Shown here piece by piece: positions 9,555-18,149 of a stretch of 64,000 bases of DNA; positions within the stretch are counted from its first letter, which is position 1; each line of letters begins with the position of its first letter. This stretch comes from Lunatimonas lonarensis. GTDB taxonomy: Bacteria > Bacteroidota > Bacteroidia > Cytophagales > Cyclobacteriaceae. The stretch spans positions 1-64,000 of the forward strand of contig NZ_AQHR01000112.1 of assembly GCF_000390185.1 (NCBI RefSeq), in the 5' to 3' direction. The translations under genes and the position numbers were made by a program. Under the pieces are notes generated by a model. It saw nothing but the letters and a program-made list of their open reading frames with translations, was not told where the DNA came from and searched no databases.

Positions 9555-10565
9555 CTACTTTTTCTCGCCACCTTTGGACCGATCAGATCCTTTTTCTGCA
9601 TCGGAGTTCGCAATTGAATCCCGCATGCTGGTATCGGATTTGACATTCTCCATACGGTAATAATCCATAATGCCCAAGTTTCCGGACTTAAACGCCTCAG
9701 AGATTGCTTTGGGGATTTCTGCCTCCGCCTCGGTTACCTTGGCGCGCATTTCCACATTTTTGGCGCGCATCTCCTGCTCCAACGCTACTGCCATGGCCCT
9801 TCGTTCCTCAGCTCTCGCTTCGGCCACCTTAAGGTCTGCGGAGGCCTGGTCGATTTGCAGCTTCGCCCCTATGTTTGTGCCTACATCAATATCCGCTATG
9901 TCAATAGATAGTATTTCAAAAGCTGTACCTGCATCCAATCCCCTTTCCAACACCAATTTGGAAATATTATCCGGGTTTTCGAGCACATGTTTATGGTTTT
10001 TGGCAGATCCGATGGACGTCACGATGCCTTCGCCTACCCTAGCCAGGATTGTTTCCTCTCCTGCACCTCCGACCAACTGCGCAATATTTGCACGTACGGT
10101 TACTCGGGCTTTTGCGATCAACTGGATACCATCAGCGGCTACGGCGGCTACATTAGGCGTATTGATCACCTTGGGATTTACCGAAATCTGTACAGCTTCG
10201 AACACGTCCCTTCCTGCCAAATCGATGGCGGTAGCCTGTTTAAAAGACAAGCTGATATTGGCTTTATCGGCTGAAATCAACGCCCGTATGACGTTGGGCA
10301 CATTACCTCCCGCGAGGTAATGCGTTTCCAAATCATTGGTCGTCAAGTTTAATCCTGCCTTGGTAGCTGTGATCAGGGAATTTACCACCACACTGGGTGG
10401 GACTTTTCGAATTCGCATTCCAACCAATTCAAGCAGACCTACCTTTACATTGGAGAATATGGCCGTAATCCAAAGATTGACCGGCACAAAATAAAGGAAG
10501 ATAAACAGCACGATGAGCCCCGCGAACACGGACAGCAAAATAAAAGTGGAGTTCGATAAATCCAT
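9555..10565 (-). CDS. floA: flotillin-like protein FloA
   Basis: A 336-residue membrane-anchored scaffold protein. One N-terminal hydrophobic segment (about 6-35) is followed by the SPFH-like region with the FloA pattern ([39 protein letters not shown]-like, [29 protein letters not shown]) and a coiled coil rich in Ala and Glu (about 245-290). FloA marks functional membrane microdomains and affects fluidity and the assembly of membrane complexes. The charged tail [16 protein letters not shown] is not conserved in the family as I know it. It follows an NfeD-type gene by 3 bases, the usual pairing. Confidence 0.93.
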   Translation of the reverse strand: MDLSNSTFILLSVFAGLIVLFIFLYFVPVNLWITAIFSNVKVGLLELVGMRIRKVPPSVVVNSLITATKAGLNLTTNDLETHYLAGGNVPNVIRALISADKANISLSFKQATAIDLAGRDVFEAVQISVNPKVINTPNVAAVAADGIQLIAKARVTVRANIAQLVGGAGEETILARVGEGIVTSIGSAKNHKHVLENPDNISKLVLERGLDAGTAFEILSIDIADIDVGTNIGAKLQIDQASADLKVAEARAEERRAMAVALEQEMRAKNVEMRAKVTEAEAEIPKAISEAFKSGNLGIMDYYRMENVKSDTSMRDSIANSDAEKGSDRSKGGEKK

Positions 10566-10568
10566 AGC

Positions 10569-11030
10569 TTATTGTTTTATGATTATTTTATTGTTTTCGA
10601 TCCTATTGATCCTTATACGGGTGTTCGTGGGAATAAAGCCATCCTCTGACTTAACTTCGTAAATATTTTCACCAAAAAGGGCTTTGCCGAAGGGCTTACA
10701 ATCTGATCGGGTCACCCCCTCCTGACCTACTTCAAGTCCGTCAAGGCGATTGTCGAACGTTCCTCCGGAATTCGTTTCCTTCAACGAAAAGCGGTTCCAT
10801 ATCCCGGACTTAAATCCTATTACCAACAGGATCCCATTGACAACCACGGTTCCTCCAAAGACCCAATGGGCAGTACCTGCTTCCAAAACCTGATAGGCAT
10901 AATAAACCCCCAAAGCGGTAAAAAGAAGGCCCAGCAAACCGATTAGGGTAGTACCCGGTATAAAAATGATTTCTGTGAGAACCAGAAGTGCTCCGAAGAA
11001 AACCAAGCAAGAAATTATCAATATGGTCAT
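10569..11030 (-). CDS. NfeD family membrane protein
   Basis: A 153-residue short-type NfeD. Three N-terminal membrane helices (about 2-24, 28-47, 56-75) are followed by a C-terminal OB-fold domain (about 90-153: GQEGVTRSDCKPFGKALFGENIYEV, then the strand-rich end). NfeD proteins work with SPFH/flotillin proteins, and this one is directly upstream of floA with a 3-base gap, so the two form an operon. This short form lacks the ClpP-like protease domain. No clear -7 box is seen in the gap to proS. Confidence 0.87.
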   Translation of the reverse strand: MTILIISCLVFFGALLVLTEIIFIPGTTLIGLLGLLFTALGVYYAYQVLEAGTAHWVFGGTVVVNGILLVIGFKSGIWNRFSLKETNSGGTFDNRLDGLEVGQEGVTRSDCKPFGKALFGENIYEVKSEDGFIPTNTRIRINRIENNKIIIKQ

Positions 11031-11140
11031 GGGGCTTCCTACGATTTCAGGCTGAAAATAGGCCTTTTAATCGGCATTCAAAAACATTCCCAAAGGAATT
11101 ACCATGCATCCCATCGTATCCGAGAGGACATATAAAGAAA

Positions 11141-11168
11141 GCCAGCCCAATACTAAGATCAGGCTGGC
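11141..11168 (-). terminator. intrinsic terminator after proS
   Basis: On the minus strand GCCAGCC and GGCTGGC (11168-11162 with 11147-11141) pair around a 14-base loop, and the stem is followed by TTTCTTTAT. It begins 7 bases after the proS stop. Confidence 0.65.
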
Positions 11169-11174
11169 AGTTCA

Positions 11175-12656
11175 TTAGTAGGATTTTGCGAATAAAACCC
11201 TTCCCTGGGAGGGTTTTTGGGAATAAATGCAAAGCCCCGATTCATTTTTCTGTTCCAAAGGTATGCAACGGATCGTCGCTTTGGTAAGCTCCTTGATTTT
11301 TTCCTCCGTCTCAGGCGTACCATCCCAATGTGCCGATACGAAGCCACCCTTTTCCTCAAGAACCTGGACAAATTCATCCCATCTATCCACCGAGGTGGTC
11401 TTTTCGTTTTGAAAGGCCATCGCTTTATCGTAAATCGATTGCTGGATTTCATCCAGGAGGGAAGCTACCTTGTGGGCGATATCCACTTCTCCAAGATTAA
11501 CCGATTCCTTGGATAGCGTATCCCTTCGGGCAAGTTCGAGTGTATTGTGCTGGAGATCTCTGGGGCCTATCCCTATACGAAGGGGGACACCTTTTAGCTC
11601 ATATTCAGCAAACTTCCAACCCGGTTTATAGGTATCTCGATCGTCGAACTTCACAGAAATGCCTTTGGATCGAAGCCCTTTTGCGATTTCATTGGCTTTT
11701 ACAGAGATAGCCTCCAATTCCTCCTGGCTTTTGAAAATAGGTATAATGACCACCTGAATAGGTGCCAGCCTCGGGGGCAAAACCAGCCCTTGATCGTCGG
11801 AATGGGCCATAATCAAAGCACCCATCAGACGGGTGCTAACACCCCAGGAGGTTCCCCACACGTATTCCAAACCACCACTTCTCGTTGCAAATTTCACATC
11901 AAATGCCTTAGCAAAGTTCTGTCCCAGAAAATGGGAAGTTCCTGCCTGCAGTGCCTTTCCATCCTGCATCATCGCTTCTATGCAGTATGTATCCTCGGCC
12001 CCGGCAAACTTCTCACTTTCGGTCTTTTTCCCGCGTACTACCGGCAAGGCCATGAATTGCTCCACAAAATCTGCATAGACACCCAGCATTTGCTTGGTTT
12101 CCTCCACGGCTTGCTCCCTGGTTTCATGGGCCGTGTGCCCTTCCTGCCACAAAAACTCGGCGGTTCGAAGAAACAAACGGGTCCTCATCTCCCATCGAAC
12201 GACATTGGCCCATTGATTGACCAATAGCGGGAGGTCACGATACGATTGAATCCAATTTCGGTAAGTGCTCCAAATCACGGTTTCAGAAGTTGGCCTCACA
12301 ATCAGTTCTTCTTCCAATTTGGCCTCCGGATCAACTACGACGCCTTTGCCACTTTCATCCCCCTTAAGCCTGTAATGGGTAACCACCGCACACTCCTTCG
12401 CAAAACCCTCTACGTGGCTTGCCTCTTTGGATAGAAAGGATTTTGGGATGAACAAAGGAAAGTAGGCATTCGTGTGGCCGGTCATCTTGAACATTCGGTC
12501 GAGCTCCGCCTGCATTTTTTCCCATATAGAATATCCATACGGTTTTATGACCATACAGCCCCTCACGGCAGAATTTTCGGCTAAATCGGCACGCTTAACT
12601 AATTCATTGTACCAGAGCGAATAGTCTTCGCTTCTTTTTGGTAATCCTTTGCTCAT
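11175..12656 (-). CDS. proS: prolyl-tRNA synthetase (archaeal/eukaryotic-like type)
   Basis: Charges tRNA-Pro. At 493 residues it is the short ProS type without the bacterial editing insertion. The class II motifs are visible: the motif 2 region [16 protein letters not shown] ... [25 protein letters not shown] (about 118-176), a dimer interface with GCMVIKPYG, and an anticodon-binding domain beginning near the IQVVIIPIF strand. The C-terminal zinc-type region ends with Tyr, typical of this type (SY at the end). The ATG at 12656 matches the family start. A -7 box at 12711-12718 predicts a leader of about 48 bases, and a terminator follows. Confidence 0.94.
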   Translation of the reverse strand: MSKGLPKRSEDYSLWYNELVKRADLAENSAVRGCMVIKPYGYSIWEKMQAELDRMFKMTGHTNAYFPLFIPKSFLSKEASHVEGFAKECAVVTHYRLKGDESGKGVVVDPEAKLEEELIVRPTSETVIWSTYRNWIQSYRDLPLLVNQWANVVRWEMRTRLFLRTAEFLWQEGHTAHETREQAVEETKQMLGVYADFVEQFMALPVVRGKKTESEKFAGAEDTYCIEAMMQDGKALQAGTSHFLGQNFAKAFDVKFATRSGGLEYVWGTSWGVSTRLMGALIMAHSDDQGLVLPPRLAPIQVVIIPIFKSQEELEAISVKANEIAKGLRSKGISVKFDDRDTYKPGWKFAEYELKGVPLRIGIGPRDLQHNTLELARRDTLSKESVNLGEVDIAHKVASLLDEIQQSIYDKAMAFQNEKTTSVDRWDEFVQVLEEKGGFVSAHWDGTPETEEKIKELTKATIRCIPLEQKNESGLCIYSQKPSQGRVLFAKSY

Positions 12657-12710
12657 TTTTATTTTTGTTGTATTTAAAAAAACTCTTTATATTCGAAGTT
12701 AGAATTCGGG

Positions 12711-12718
12711 CAAATATA
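12711..12718 (-). promoter_or_regulatory. -7 promoter box of proS
   Basis: CAAATATA on the plus strand gives TATATTTG on the minus strand, an exact TAnnTTTG match 55 bases before the proS ATG. A -33 element is not clear. Confidence 0.5.
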
Positions 12719-12786
12719 ATTCAAAAAATGATAACCCTCCCGGTATACAGCCGTATATAGAAACGAGAGTAATAAATTGCATTCCT

Positions 12787-14190
12787 ATGAACAACTTAAA
12801 TCCAATTCGGTACGTGGGCGTTGTGGCCCTTCTCGGTTTGGCCTCCTGTAGCACAGGTCAGCGTGCCATGCAGGGTGAAGCCGACAACCTGTATTTCATG
12901 GCGTCAGACGCAAGAATCGCCACTGAATTTGCGGTTAGAAACAACACAGCGGATAACTTTAGAAACTTGGAACAATCCCCATCTTCTGATTTGGAGCTGG
13001 AGAATTTTTCAAGCAGAAATGTCAATCCCGAATATATCGCCAGATACCAGCGCTCTACTCAACCCGTTGAGGAGGGGTCGGTGTATTTTGACGACTCCCA
13101 GACACAAAGTTTTGCTCCCCAAGGCGGTAACATTGACGCTTATGACAATTTCCGTGGCGGTTCAGGAAACGTGACCAATAATTTCTTTGGCGGACCGACT
13201 TTCGGAATGGGCATGTGGCCTATGGGAATGGGTATGTGGCCCATGGGAATGGGGATGAGACCAATGGGCATGTGGCCTATGGGTGGTTTCTATGATCCAT
13301 TTTGGGGACCTGGATTTATTGATCCATTTTGGGGTCCCGGTTTTGGATTCCGACCTGGTTTTAATGTTGGCTTTGGCGTAGGATTTGGAAATCCATGGAT
13401 GAGAACCAGTTTGGTATTTGGAAATCCTTGGATGATGGGTCCAGGCTTCGGCTTCTATGATCCATGGATGATGCGCGGATTTTACCGGCCTGGGTTCTTC
13501 AACCCAATCATTATAATGCCAGGTGGAGAGGCGGGTGGCCGTCAGATTGTTCGCGGAGCCAGACCTTCAATGGGATCATCCCTGGCCAATGCAACCCCAC
13601 GTAGCCGTGGTGCTGTGGAGCCGGGATCTTCTAGAGCCAATGCTCGAAGAGAATCTATTGGAGCTGGGCCGAATGCGCGTCAGGCAACTTCCACTGCTAA
13701 CCGTAACAGCTTTAGTAGGTCACAGAATGATATGTACAGAAATCCATCTGCATCAGCGACGCCTGCTCGTAGAAATGTCAGCTCTCCAGTAGTGACACGT
13801 CCCACTTCTGCAACAGCCACTAGAAGTGGAGCGTATTCTGCACCTAATGCGAGAATGAACAGCAGCTCTCCACGAACTTCGGCAGCTCCAAATAACTTCA
13901 ACAATAGAAGTGTGAACCAAGGCAATACCCGTTCGGGGTACACTGCTCCAACACGATCTGCATCGCCATCCTACAATCGTAGTGCGGCACCAAGCAATAG
14001 AAGTACTTCTGCACCCGGATTTAATAGCAGAAGCACTGCACCAAGTTACAACCAACAGCGCTCCACAGCGCCAAGTAGCAGTTTTTCATCCCCCTCTAGG
14101 TCGTCGTCCTTTAGCGCCCCTAGTAGTGGAGGTGGAGGTGTCTCCAGAGGCGGTGGTGTCAGCGTAGGAGGAGGAAGAAGAGGGAATTAA
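12787..14190 (+). CDS. low-complexity Met/Trp/Gly- and Ser/Arg-rich lipoprotein
   Basis: A 467-residue protein with a type II signal peptide (ALLGLASC, lipid Cys at about 22). Four parts follow: an ordinary acidic region (about 25-130); a Met-rich repeat of MGMWP units (141-166); a segment of Phe-Trp-Gly-Pro repeats (DPFWGPGF twice, GNPWM twice, FYDPWMM) to about 235; and a long disordered tail of Ser, Ala, Arg, Asn, Thr and Pro, with motifs like RSTAPS and a Gly-rich end. It resembles repetitive surface or matrix proteins, but I recognise no family. Met-rich clusters can bind Cu(I), though this is only a possibility. A terminator overlaps its stop codon. Confidence 0.8.
   Translation: MNNLNPIRYVGVVALLGLASCSTGQRAMQGEADNLYFMASDARIATEFAVRNNTADNFRNLEQSPSSDLELENFSSRNVNPEYIARYQRSTQPVEEGSVYFDDSQTQSFAPQGGNIDAYDNFRGGSGNVTNNFFGGPTFGMGMWPMGMGMWPMGMGMRPMGMWPMGGFYDPFWGPGFIDPFWGPGFGFRPGFNVGFGVGFGNPWMRTSLVFGNPWMMGPGFGFYDPWMMRGFYRPGFFNPIIIMPGGEAGGRQIVRGARPSMGSSLANATPRSRGAVEPGSSRANARRESIGAGPNARQATSTANRNSFSRSQNDMYRNPSASATPARRNVSSPVVTRPTSATATRSGAYSAPNARMNSSSPRTSAAPNNFNNRSVNQGNTRSGYTAPTRSASPSYNRSAAPSNRSTSAPGFNSRSTAPSYNQQRSTAPSSSFSSPSRSSSFSAPSSGGGGVSRGGGVSVGGGRRGN
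13207..13284 (+). repeat. in-gene tandem repeat coding for MGMWP units
   Basis: Four 15-base units coding for MGMWP, MGMWP, MGMRP and MGMWP are separated by zero or one MG dipeptide (ATG GGA). Units differ mainly at third positions and by one W-to-R change, so the repeat is old enough to have drifted but has kept its protein pattern. Confidence 0.8.
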
Positions 14191-14199
14191 TTCCCTCTT
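14178..14199 (+). terminator. intrinsic terminator overlapping the stop codon
   Basis: A perfect inverted repeat, AAGAGGGAA-TTAA-TTCCCTCTT, followed by seven further T. The stop codon TAA (14188-14190) is in the loop region, so the last codons of the lipoprotein gene form the left arm. Confidence 0.85.
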
Positions 14200-14504
14200 T
14201 TTTTTTCTTACTTACTTTTATTTAATCATCAAATACCTTCCCGACCTTTTTATTAGGCATGCTATTTGCCACTTACTTCCAAAGTGAATATTGAAGTGAC
14301 AGGGTGTCGATTCGAGCGAACGCATACGCTCCGTTATTCCGATGGGAACTAGCTAGTTGCCCTGCCTGCTCCAATAGAGAAAGTTACGATCGAATAAGAA
14401 AACAACACATACAAACGAAGTCGAGCATGGAGAGGGTATCAAATACTAGAATGTTTAAGGAAGGCTACCAGTTTTGTATGGTCTTTTAACACAATTATAA
14501 TCAT
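14200..14504. other. 305-base intergenic region without a gene
   Basis: I see no convincing coding frame, tRNA or repeat. A short plus-strand frame (14304-14489) has no recognisable pattern. The region must hold the promoter of the FadL-like gene, but no exact TAnnTTTG box is present; TTTTG at 14472 followed by TATAATC just before the ATG is the nearest candidate and would leave almost no leader. Confidence 0.5.
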
Positions 14505-15977
14505 ATGAGCGACAATAAAAACGTATGGCTTTTTTTTGCGGTGGCTCTTTTGCTGCCAATTTGGACGCAGGCTCAAAGTGGCTATGTTGAAGACGCTTTA
14601 CGGTATAGTATCCACAATGCTACCGGAACTGCCAGAATTTCTGCGCTGGGAGGAACGCAAAACTCACTGGGAGGGGATATAAGCAATATCCACGGAAATC
14701 CTGCCGGTTTAGGGTTCTTTCAGCGTTCAGAATTCAATCTATCGCTTGGGTACATGGACTGGAATGCGGAGTCACTATTTGAAGGGCAATCCACTAACCA
14801 AAGCGCCACAAACTTTATGCTCCCCAATATCGGAATAGTCTTCAGCCGTGCGAAGGCTCCGCTTGAAGCAGGTGATTGGCGAGGAGGCTCTTTTGGTTTT
14901 AGCTACAATCGACAGTCCAACTTCCGAACAAACTATGGGTACACTTCCAACCGACTGGACCAAGAATCCATACTGGACTATTATCTGGACGTGTATAATA
15001 CCAGTGGCAATCCAGGAGGTCTTGGCGGGTTGTTTTTTGATGCTTTTCTGATCAACCCTGTCGGGGGGAATCAGTACGACTTTTCGCCAAACGCCACCAC
15101 CAGCTTGGTGAAATCGGATTTTGTGGAAAGTGAAGGGAATCTAAACCATATTAGCCTCGCCTATGGCGGCAATTACAAGAACAAACTCTTTCTAGGCGCA
15201 AACCTTGGAATCCTTTCCATGAACTTCAGAAGGGTGCAAACCTATAATGAAGACTTTTTGGATGGTTCTAACCGGAGTACGCTCTTCAGTTCGCTACAAC
15301 AGACCCTGGTGCAGGAAGGTGCAGGGATCAACCTGGGAGTCGGGGTAATCTATAAGCCAATGGACGAACTGAATATAGGTTTAAATTTCCAATCCCCGAC
15401 GTGGAGTAATATCAATGAAGAATACGGAGCGGACATATTTGCGGATTTCAACCCCCCTTATAATGATCCGGAATTTGGTCTGATCGCCGAATCTGATGCC
15501 GAAACGCAGCTTTTCATCGGAAACTTTGGCCTTCGTACTCCCCTTCGCCTGGGTTCTGGTCTTACCTATTTCTTTGGTAAAAAAGGGTTCCTTTCCGCAG
15601 ACGTCGACTACCTAGATTACAGCATGGCCAACCTCCGATCCAACGCGTTCAACACAGGCGAGGATAACCGGGATATACGACAGATTTATGGCCAAACCAT
15701 CAACTTCCGGGTAGGAGGCGAGGCTAGGATCGATATCCTTCGAATTCGAGCAGGATACGCGTACTACGGAGATCCCTTTCAAAATCCGGGCGGAAACGAC
15801 CGAAGTATGACGCAGTTGTCGGGTGGACTAGGCGTTCGTATGCCGAAAATCAGCATAGACCTCGGCATAACCAGCAGTCATTTTAATACCTTTCACGCTT
15901 CCTACCCTGGCTCGCCCGTAGCTACCATAGACAATCAACGCCTGATGGGCATGTTATCACTAGGGTTCAATTTTTGA
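14505..15977 (+). CDS. OmpP1/FadL-like outer membrane beta-barrel protein
   Basis: A 490-residue exported protein with signal peptide (MSDNKNVWLFFAVALLLP...QAQ). The mature N-terminus has the FadL/PorV-type plug pattern: ARISALGGTQNSLGGDISNIHGNPAGLGFF, where Asn-Pro-Ala-Gly is the family hallmark. The rest is alternating beta strands with a barrel-like C-terminus ending in Phe (LGFNF). Such proteins pass hydrophobic compounds across the outer membrane; some Bacteroidota members take part in T9SS (PorV), but this one has no specific PorV mark I can name. Its last 18 bases overlap the convergent aroK. Confidence 0.85.
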   Translation: MSDNKNVWLFFAVALLLPIWTQAQSGYVEDALRYSIHNATGTARISALGGTQNSLGGDISNIHGNPAGLGFFQRSEFNLSLGYMDWNAESLFEGQSTNQSATNFMLPNIGIVFSRAKAPLEAGDWRGGSFGFSYNRQSNFRTNYGYTSNRLDQESILDYYLDVYNTSGNPGGLGGLFFDAFLINPVGGNQYDFSPNATTSLVKSDFVESEGNLNHISLAYGGNYKNKLFLGANLGILSMNFRRVQTYNEDFLDGSNRSTLFSSLQQTLVQEGAGINLGVGVIYKPMDELNIGLNFQSPTWSNINEEYGADIFADFNPPYNDPEFGLIAESDAETQLFIGNFGLRTPLRLGSGLTYFFGKKGFLSADVDYLDYSMANLRSNAFNTGEDNRDIRQIYGQTINFRVGGEARIDILRIRAGYAYYGDPFQNPGGNDRSMTQLSGGLGVRMPKISIDLGITSSHFNTFHASYPGSPVATIDNQRLMGMLSLGFNF

Positions 15978-16496
15978 AAACCCTAACCATTCAACGGCCA
16001 GTTGCTCAGCGGAAATATCTTTTCCGCTGAGCGTTATTCTGGCCATCCTGTAAAAGACGCTCCTTTGCTGGTACATATCCAAAAGTTTTAGCCGCACTTC
16101 CTCTTCGTTCATCTGGGCAAATAGCGGCCTCTTTCCTGCCTGCCCCTTTATCAGCCGAAAAAGTAGCTCTGACATGGGCACATCCAAATAAACCGAAACG
16201 GCCAATTGGTTAATGAGATCCATATTGCCGTTAAAGCAGGGAGCTCCTCCTCCGGTAGACAGTACAAAGGATTCATCCCTGTGAAGCAATTCAACCAATG
16301 TTTTCGTCTCTAGCTCACGGAAATAATCCTCTCCATGAGCGGCAAAAATCTCAGGGATTTTCGTTCCGTCCCGGTTTTCTATTTCATGATCCAAATCAAA
16401 AAATGGAACGTTCAAGAGGCGCGCAACTCGCTTTCCTAGGGTCGATTTTCCGCTGCCTGGCATGCCCACCAATACCATTTTGTTATATTGCCTCAT
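15960..16496 (-). CDS. aroK: shikimate kinase
   Basis: Phosphorylates shikimate at the 3-hydroxyl in aromatic amino acid synthesis. The 178-residue protein has Walker A GMPGSGKST at 11-19, the shikimate-binding DLDHEIE region with Asp near 36, the FRELE motif, GGGAP (shikimate binding), and the lid region with KRPLF. Length is normal. Its ATG overlaps the stop of the upstream DoxX-like gene by 4 bases (ATGA type), so the DUF1599, DoxX-like and aroK genes form one operon on the minus strand. Confidence 0.94.
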   Translation of the reverse strand: MRQYNKMVLVGMPGSGKSTLGKRVARLLNVPFFDLDHEIENRDGTKIPEIFAAHGEDYFRELETKTLVELLHRDESFVLSTGGGAPCFNGNMDLINQLAVSVYLDVPMSELLFRLIKGQAGKRPLFAQMNEEEVRLKLLDMYQQRSVFYRMARITLSGKDISAEQLAVEWLGFSKIEP

Positions 16497-17593
16497 CTTC
16501 GCAACAAGCTCTTAACTTCTTCGATAGAGGGAGTGTTATGATGGTGAAATTTACCGACAACCGTTCCGTTATCCAACAACACCAACCCGGGATTGGCACG
16601 TATTATGGTCTTGACAACCGTAGCATCCGCCAAATAATACCCAATATCCCATTGAAAATCTCGCAACACCTGTTGAACCTCCTCTTCCGACGACGCACAA
16701 ACCAGCTTTACATCCAACCCAATTTGACCTGACTCCGTAATCAACTTAGAGATATCATCGAGATTGACCATCGACATTTTGGTTAGATTACTCACAAAGA
16801 TCAGGAGCCTTTGTCCTTCCAGAACCTCGTCCGTAAAATCTCCCGCTTCATTCCAAACGGCAAAGTCCGTTATTTTCGGCAGGGCATTCGGGTTTTTGAG
16901 GTTCATTTCTACAAATTCGTATTCATCTCCTGACGGATATTGATCAAAAACGACCACTTCATCTCCCCTTTTCATCACATAGGCGTATTCTAATAGAGCT
17001 GATGGCTGCATCGCTGCAGGGATATTAACGCCAACTTTATAGGCCCTAAAGTCAATATAAGGAAGGTTCCTGATGGCATACACAGACAGATAAAGGCCGG
17101 CAAACATTGCTGCCAATACTGATACCATTCCCCATGCCGTTTGGTTTGGCACCAAATCCCTTCGGAACAAAAAAAGGACCATTATCAAAACCAACAGAAA
17201 TATGTCCTTAAAGAAAGACTCCCAAGGGGTAAGTTTGATGGCGTCTCCAAAACAACCGCAATCCGTGACTTTATTAAAATAGGCTGAGTAGAAAGTCAAG
17301 AAGGTGAAGAAGACGATCATTCCCATCAATAAATAAACAGCAAGTTTAATGCGCCATCCAACGATGACCATCACGCCAAGAACGACCTCTGTCACCACCA
17401 AAAAAACAGAAAGGGGCAATGCAATCCCCTTCAACAATTCGAAAATAGGCGCAATGTCATAGGAGAAGACATCGAAATATTCTTCCAGTTTGATTGCTGT
17501 TCCCACCGGATCATTTATTTTAATCAACCCGGAAAAAATAAACAATCCTCCTACGATGGCGCGGACTACACCCAACAATACCTGTTTAACCAT
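16493..17593 (-). CDS. BT_3928-like protein: DoxX/MauE-type membrane domain plus thioredoxin-like domain
   Basis: A 366-residue inner-membrane protein. The first 185 residues hold about five hydrophobic helices with DoxX/MauE features (GLFIFSGLIKINDPVGTAIKLEEYF; TDCGCFGD at about 110-117). The C-terminal 150 residues look like a periplasmic thioredoxin fold (LIFVSNL strand, NPGLVLLDNGTVVGKFHH strand pair) but lack a CxxC active site; the DCGCFGD loop holds the only paired cysteines. Families of this type handle disulfides in the envelope, so a redox role is a reasonable guess, not shown. It overlaps both the upstream DUF1599 gene (8 bases) and aroK (4 bases). Confidence 0.8.
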   Translation of the reverse strand: MVKQVLLGVVRAIVGGLFIFSGLIKINDPVGTAIKLEEYFDVFSYDIAPIFELLKGIALPLSVFLVVTEVVLGVMVIVGWRIKLAVYLLMGMIVFFTFLTFYSAYFNKVTDCGCFGDAIKLTPWESFFKDIFLLVLIMVLFLFRRDLVPNQTAWGMVSVLAAMFAGLYLSVYAIRNLPYIDFRAYKVGVNIPAAMQPSALLEYAYVMKRGDEVVVFDQYPSGDEYEFVEMNLKNPNALPKITDFAVWNEAGDFTDEVLEGQRLLIFVSNLTKMSMVNLDDISKLITESGQIGLDVKLVCASSEEEVQQVLRDFQWDIGYYLADATVVKTIIRANPGLVLLDNGTVVGKFHHHNTPSIEEVKSLLRR

Positions 17594-18134
17594 TTGTCCC
17601 TTTCAATTTGATCATACAAAACACCGAATAATTGATAATGTCCTGGTAGTTGGCTAGGACACCTTCCGATACCAACGTCTGCCCTTGATTATCCTCGATC
17701 TGCTTGATTCTATACAACTTCATCAATATGATATCCGTGATAGACGACACCCGCATCATTCGCCAGGCCTCGCCATAATCGTGATTCTTGTTTTCGAGTA
17801 ATCTTCGGGTATCCTCCACCCATTTTTCATAGAGGGGTTCCAATACCTCGTAAGGGATTTCCAAGGCTTCGCTTTCGGCCATCTCGGATTGAATCAGTGC
17901 TATCAGGCAATAATTGATAATCCCTATAAACTCATCCTGGATGGGGTCACTCACCCGTTGGATGCCCTTCTCCTGAATGGATCGTATACGCTGTGCTTTT
18001 ATAAAAATCTGGTCGGTGATAGATGGCAACCTTAGTATTCTCCAAGCTGTTCCGTAATCAATCGTCTTGTTCTTAAAAAGTTCTTTACAAAGTTCAATGA
18101 CTTCTCTATATTCGCTCAGCGTTTGCGTATTCAA
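17586..18134 (-). CDS. DUF1599 protein with two tandem copies of the domain
   Basis: A 182-residue protein that is an internal duplication. Copy one (about 16-55) has KTIDYGTAWRILRLPSITDQIFIKAQRI; copy two (about 107-147) has NHDYGEAWRMMRVSSITDIILMKLYRI. The shared DYG-AWR--R--SITD core is DUF1599, a family that I recall being linked to nucleotide-modification enzymes, so a nucleotide-binding role is possible but unproven. The start must be TTG at 18134, because a stop lies 12 bases upstream in frame and no ATG is near. Only 15 bases separate it from folP on the other strand, so its promoter must lie inside folP. Confidence 0.85.
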   Translation of the reverse strand: MNTQTLSEYREVIELCKELFKNKTIDYGTAWRILRLPSITDQIFIKAQRIRSIQEKGIQRVSDPIQDEFIGIINYCLIALIQSEMAESEALEIPYEVLEPLYEKWVEDTRRLLENKNHDYGEAWRMMRVSSITDIILMKLYRIKQIEDNQGQTLVSEGVLANYQDIINYSVFCMIKLKGTNG

Positions 18135-18149
18135 AGCACCAATCAGTTA

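Noticed and set aside
9670-10320. Open frame of 216 codons on the plus strand inside floA
   Set aside because: It is antisense to an unmistakable floA and has a Ser/Ala-rich translation typical of a mirrored coding frame.
12787-14190. Antisense reading frames of 60-100 codons in the repeat lipoprotein
   Set aside because: They follow from the low-complexity plus-strand sequence and have no independent support.
14304-14330. Sequence with a GATTCGA element resembling a tRNA T-loop
   Set aside because: No acceptor stem, anticodon arm or other cloverleaf pairing could be built on either strand.
14304-14489. Small plus-strand frame in the gap before the FadL-like gene
   Set aside because: No recognisable protein features, no promoter or ribosome site, low-quality codon pattern.
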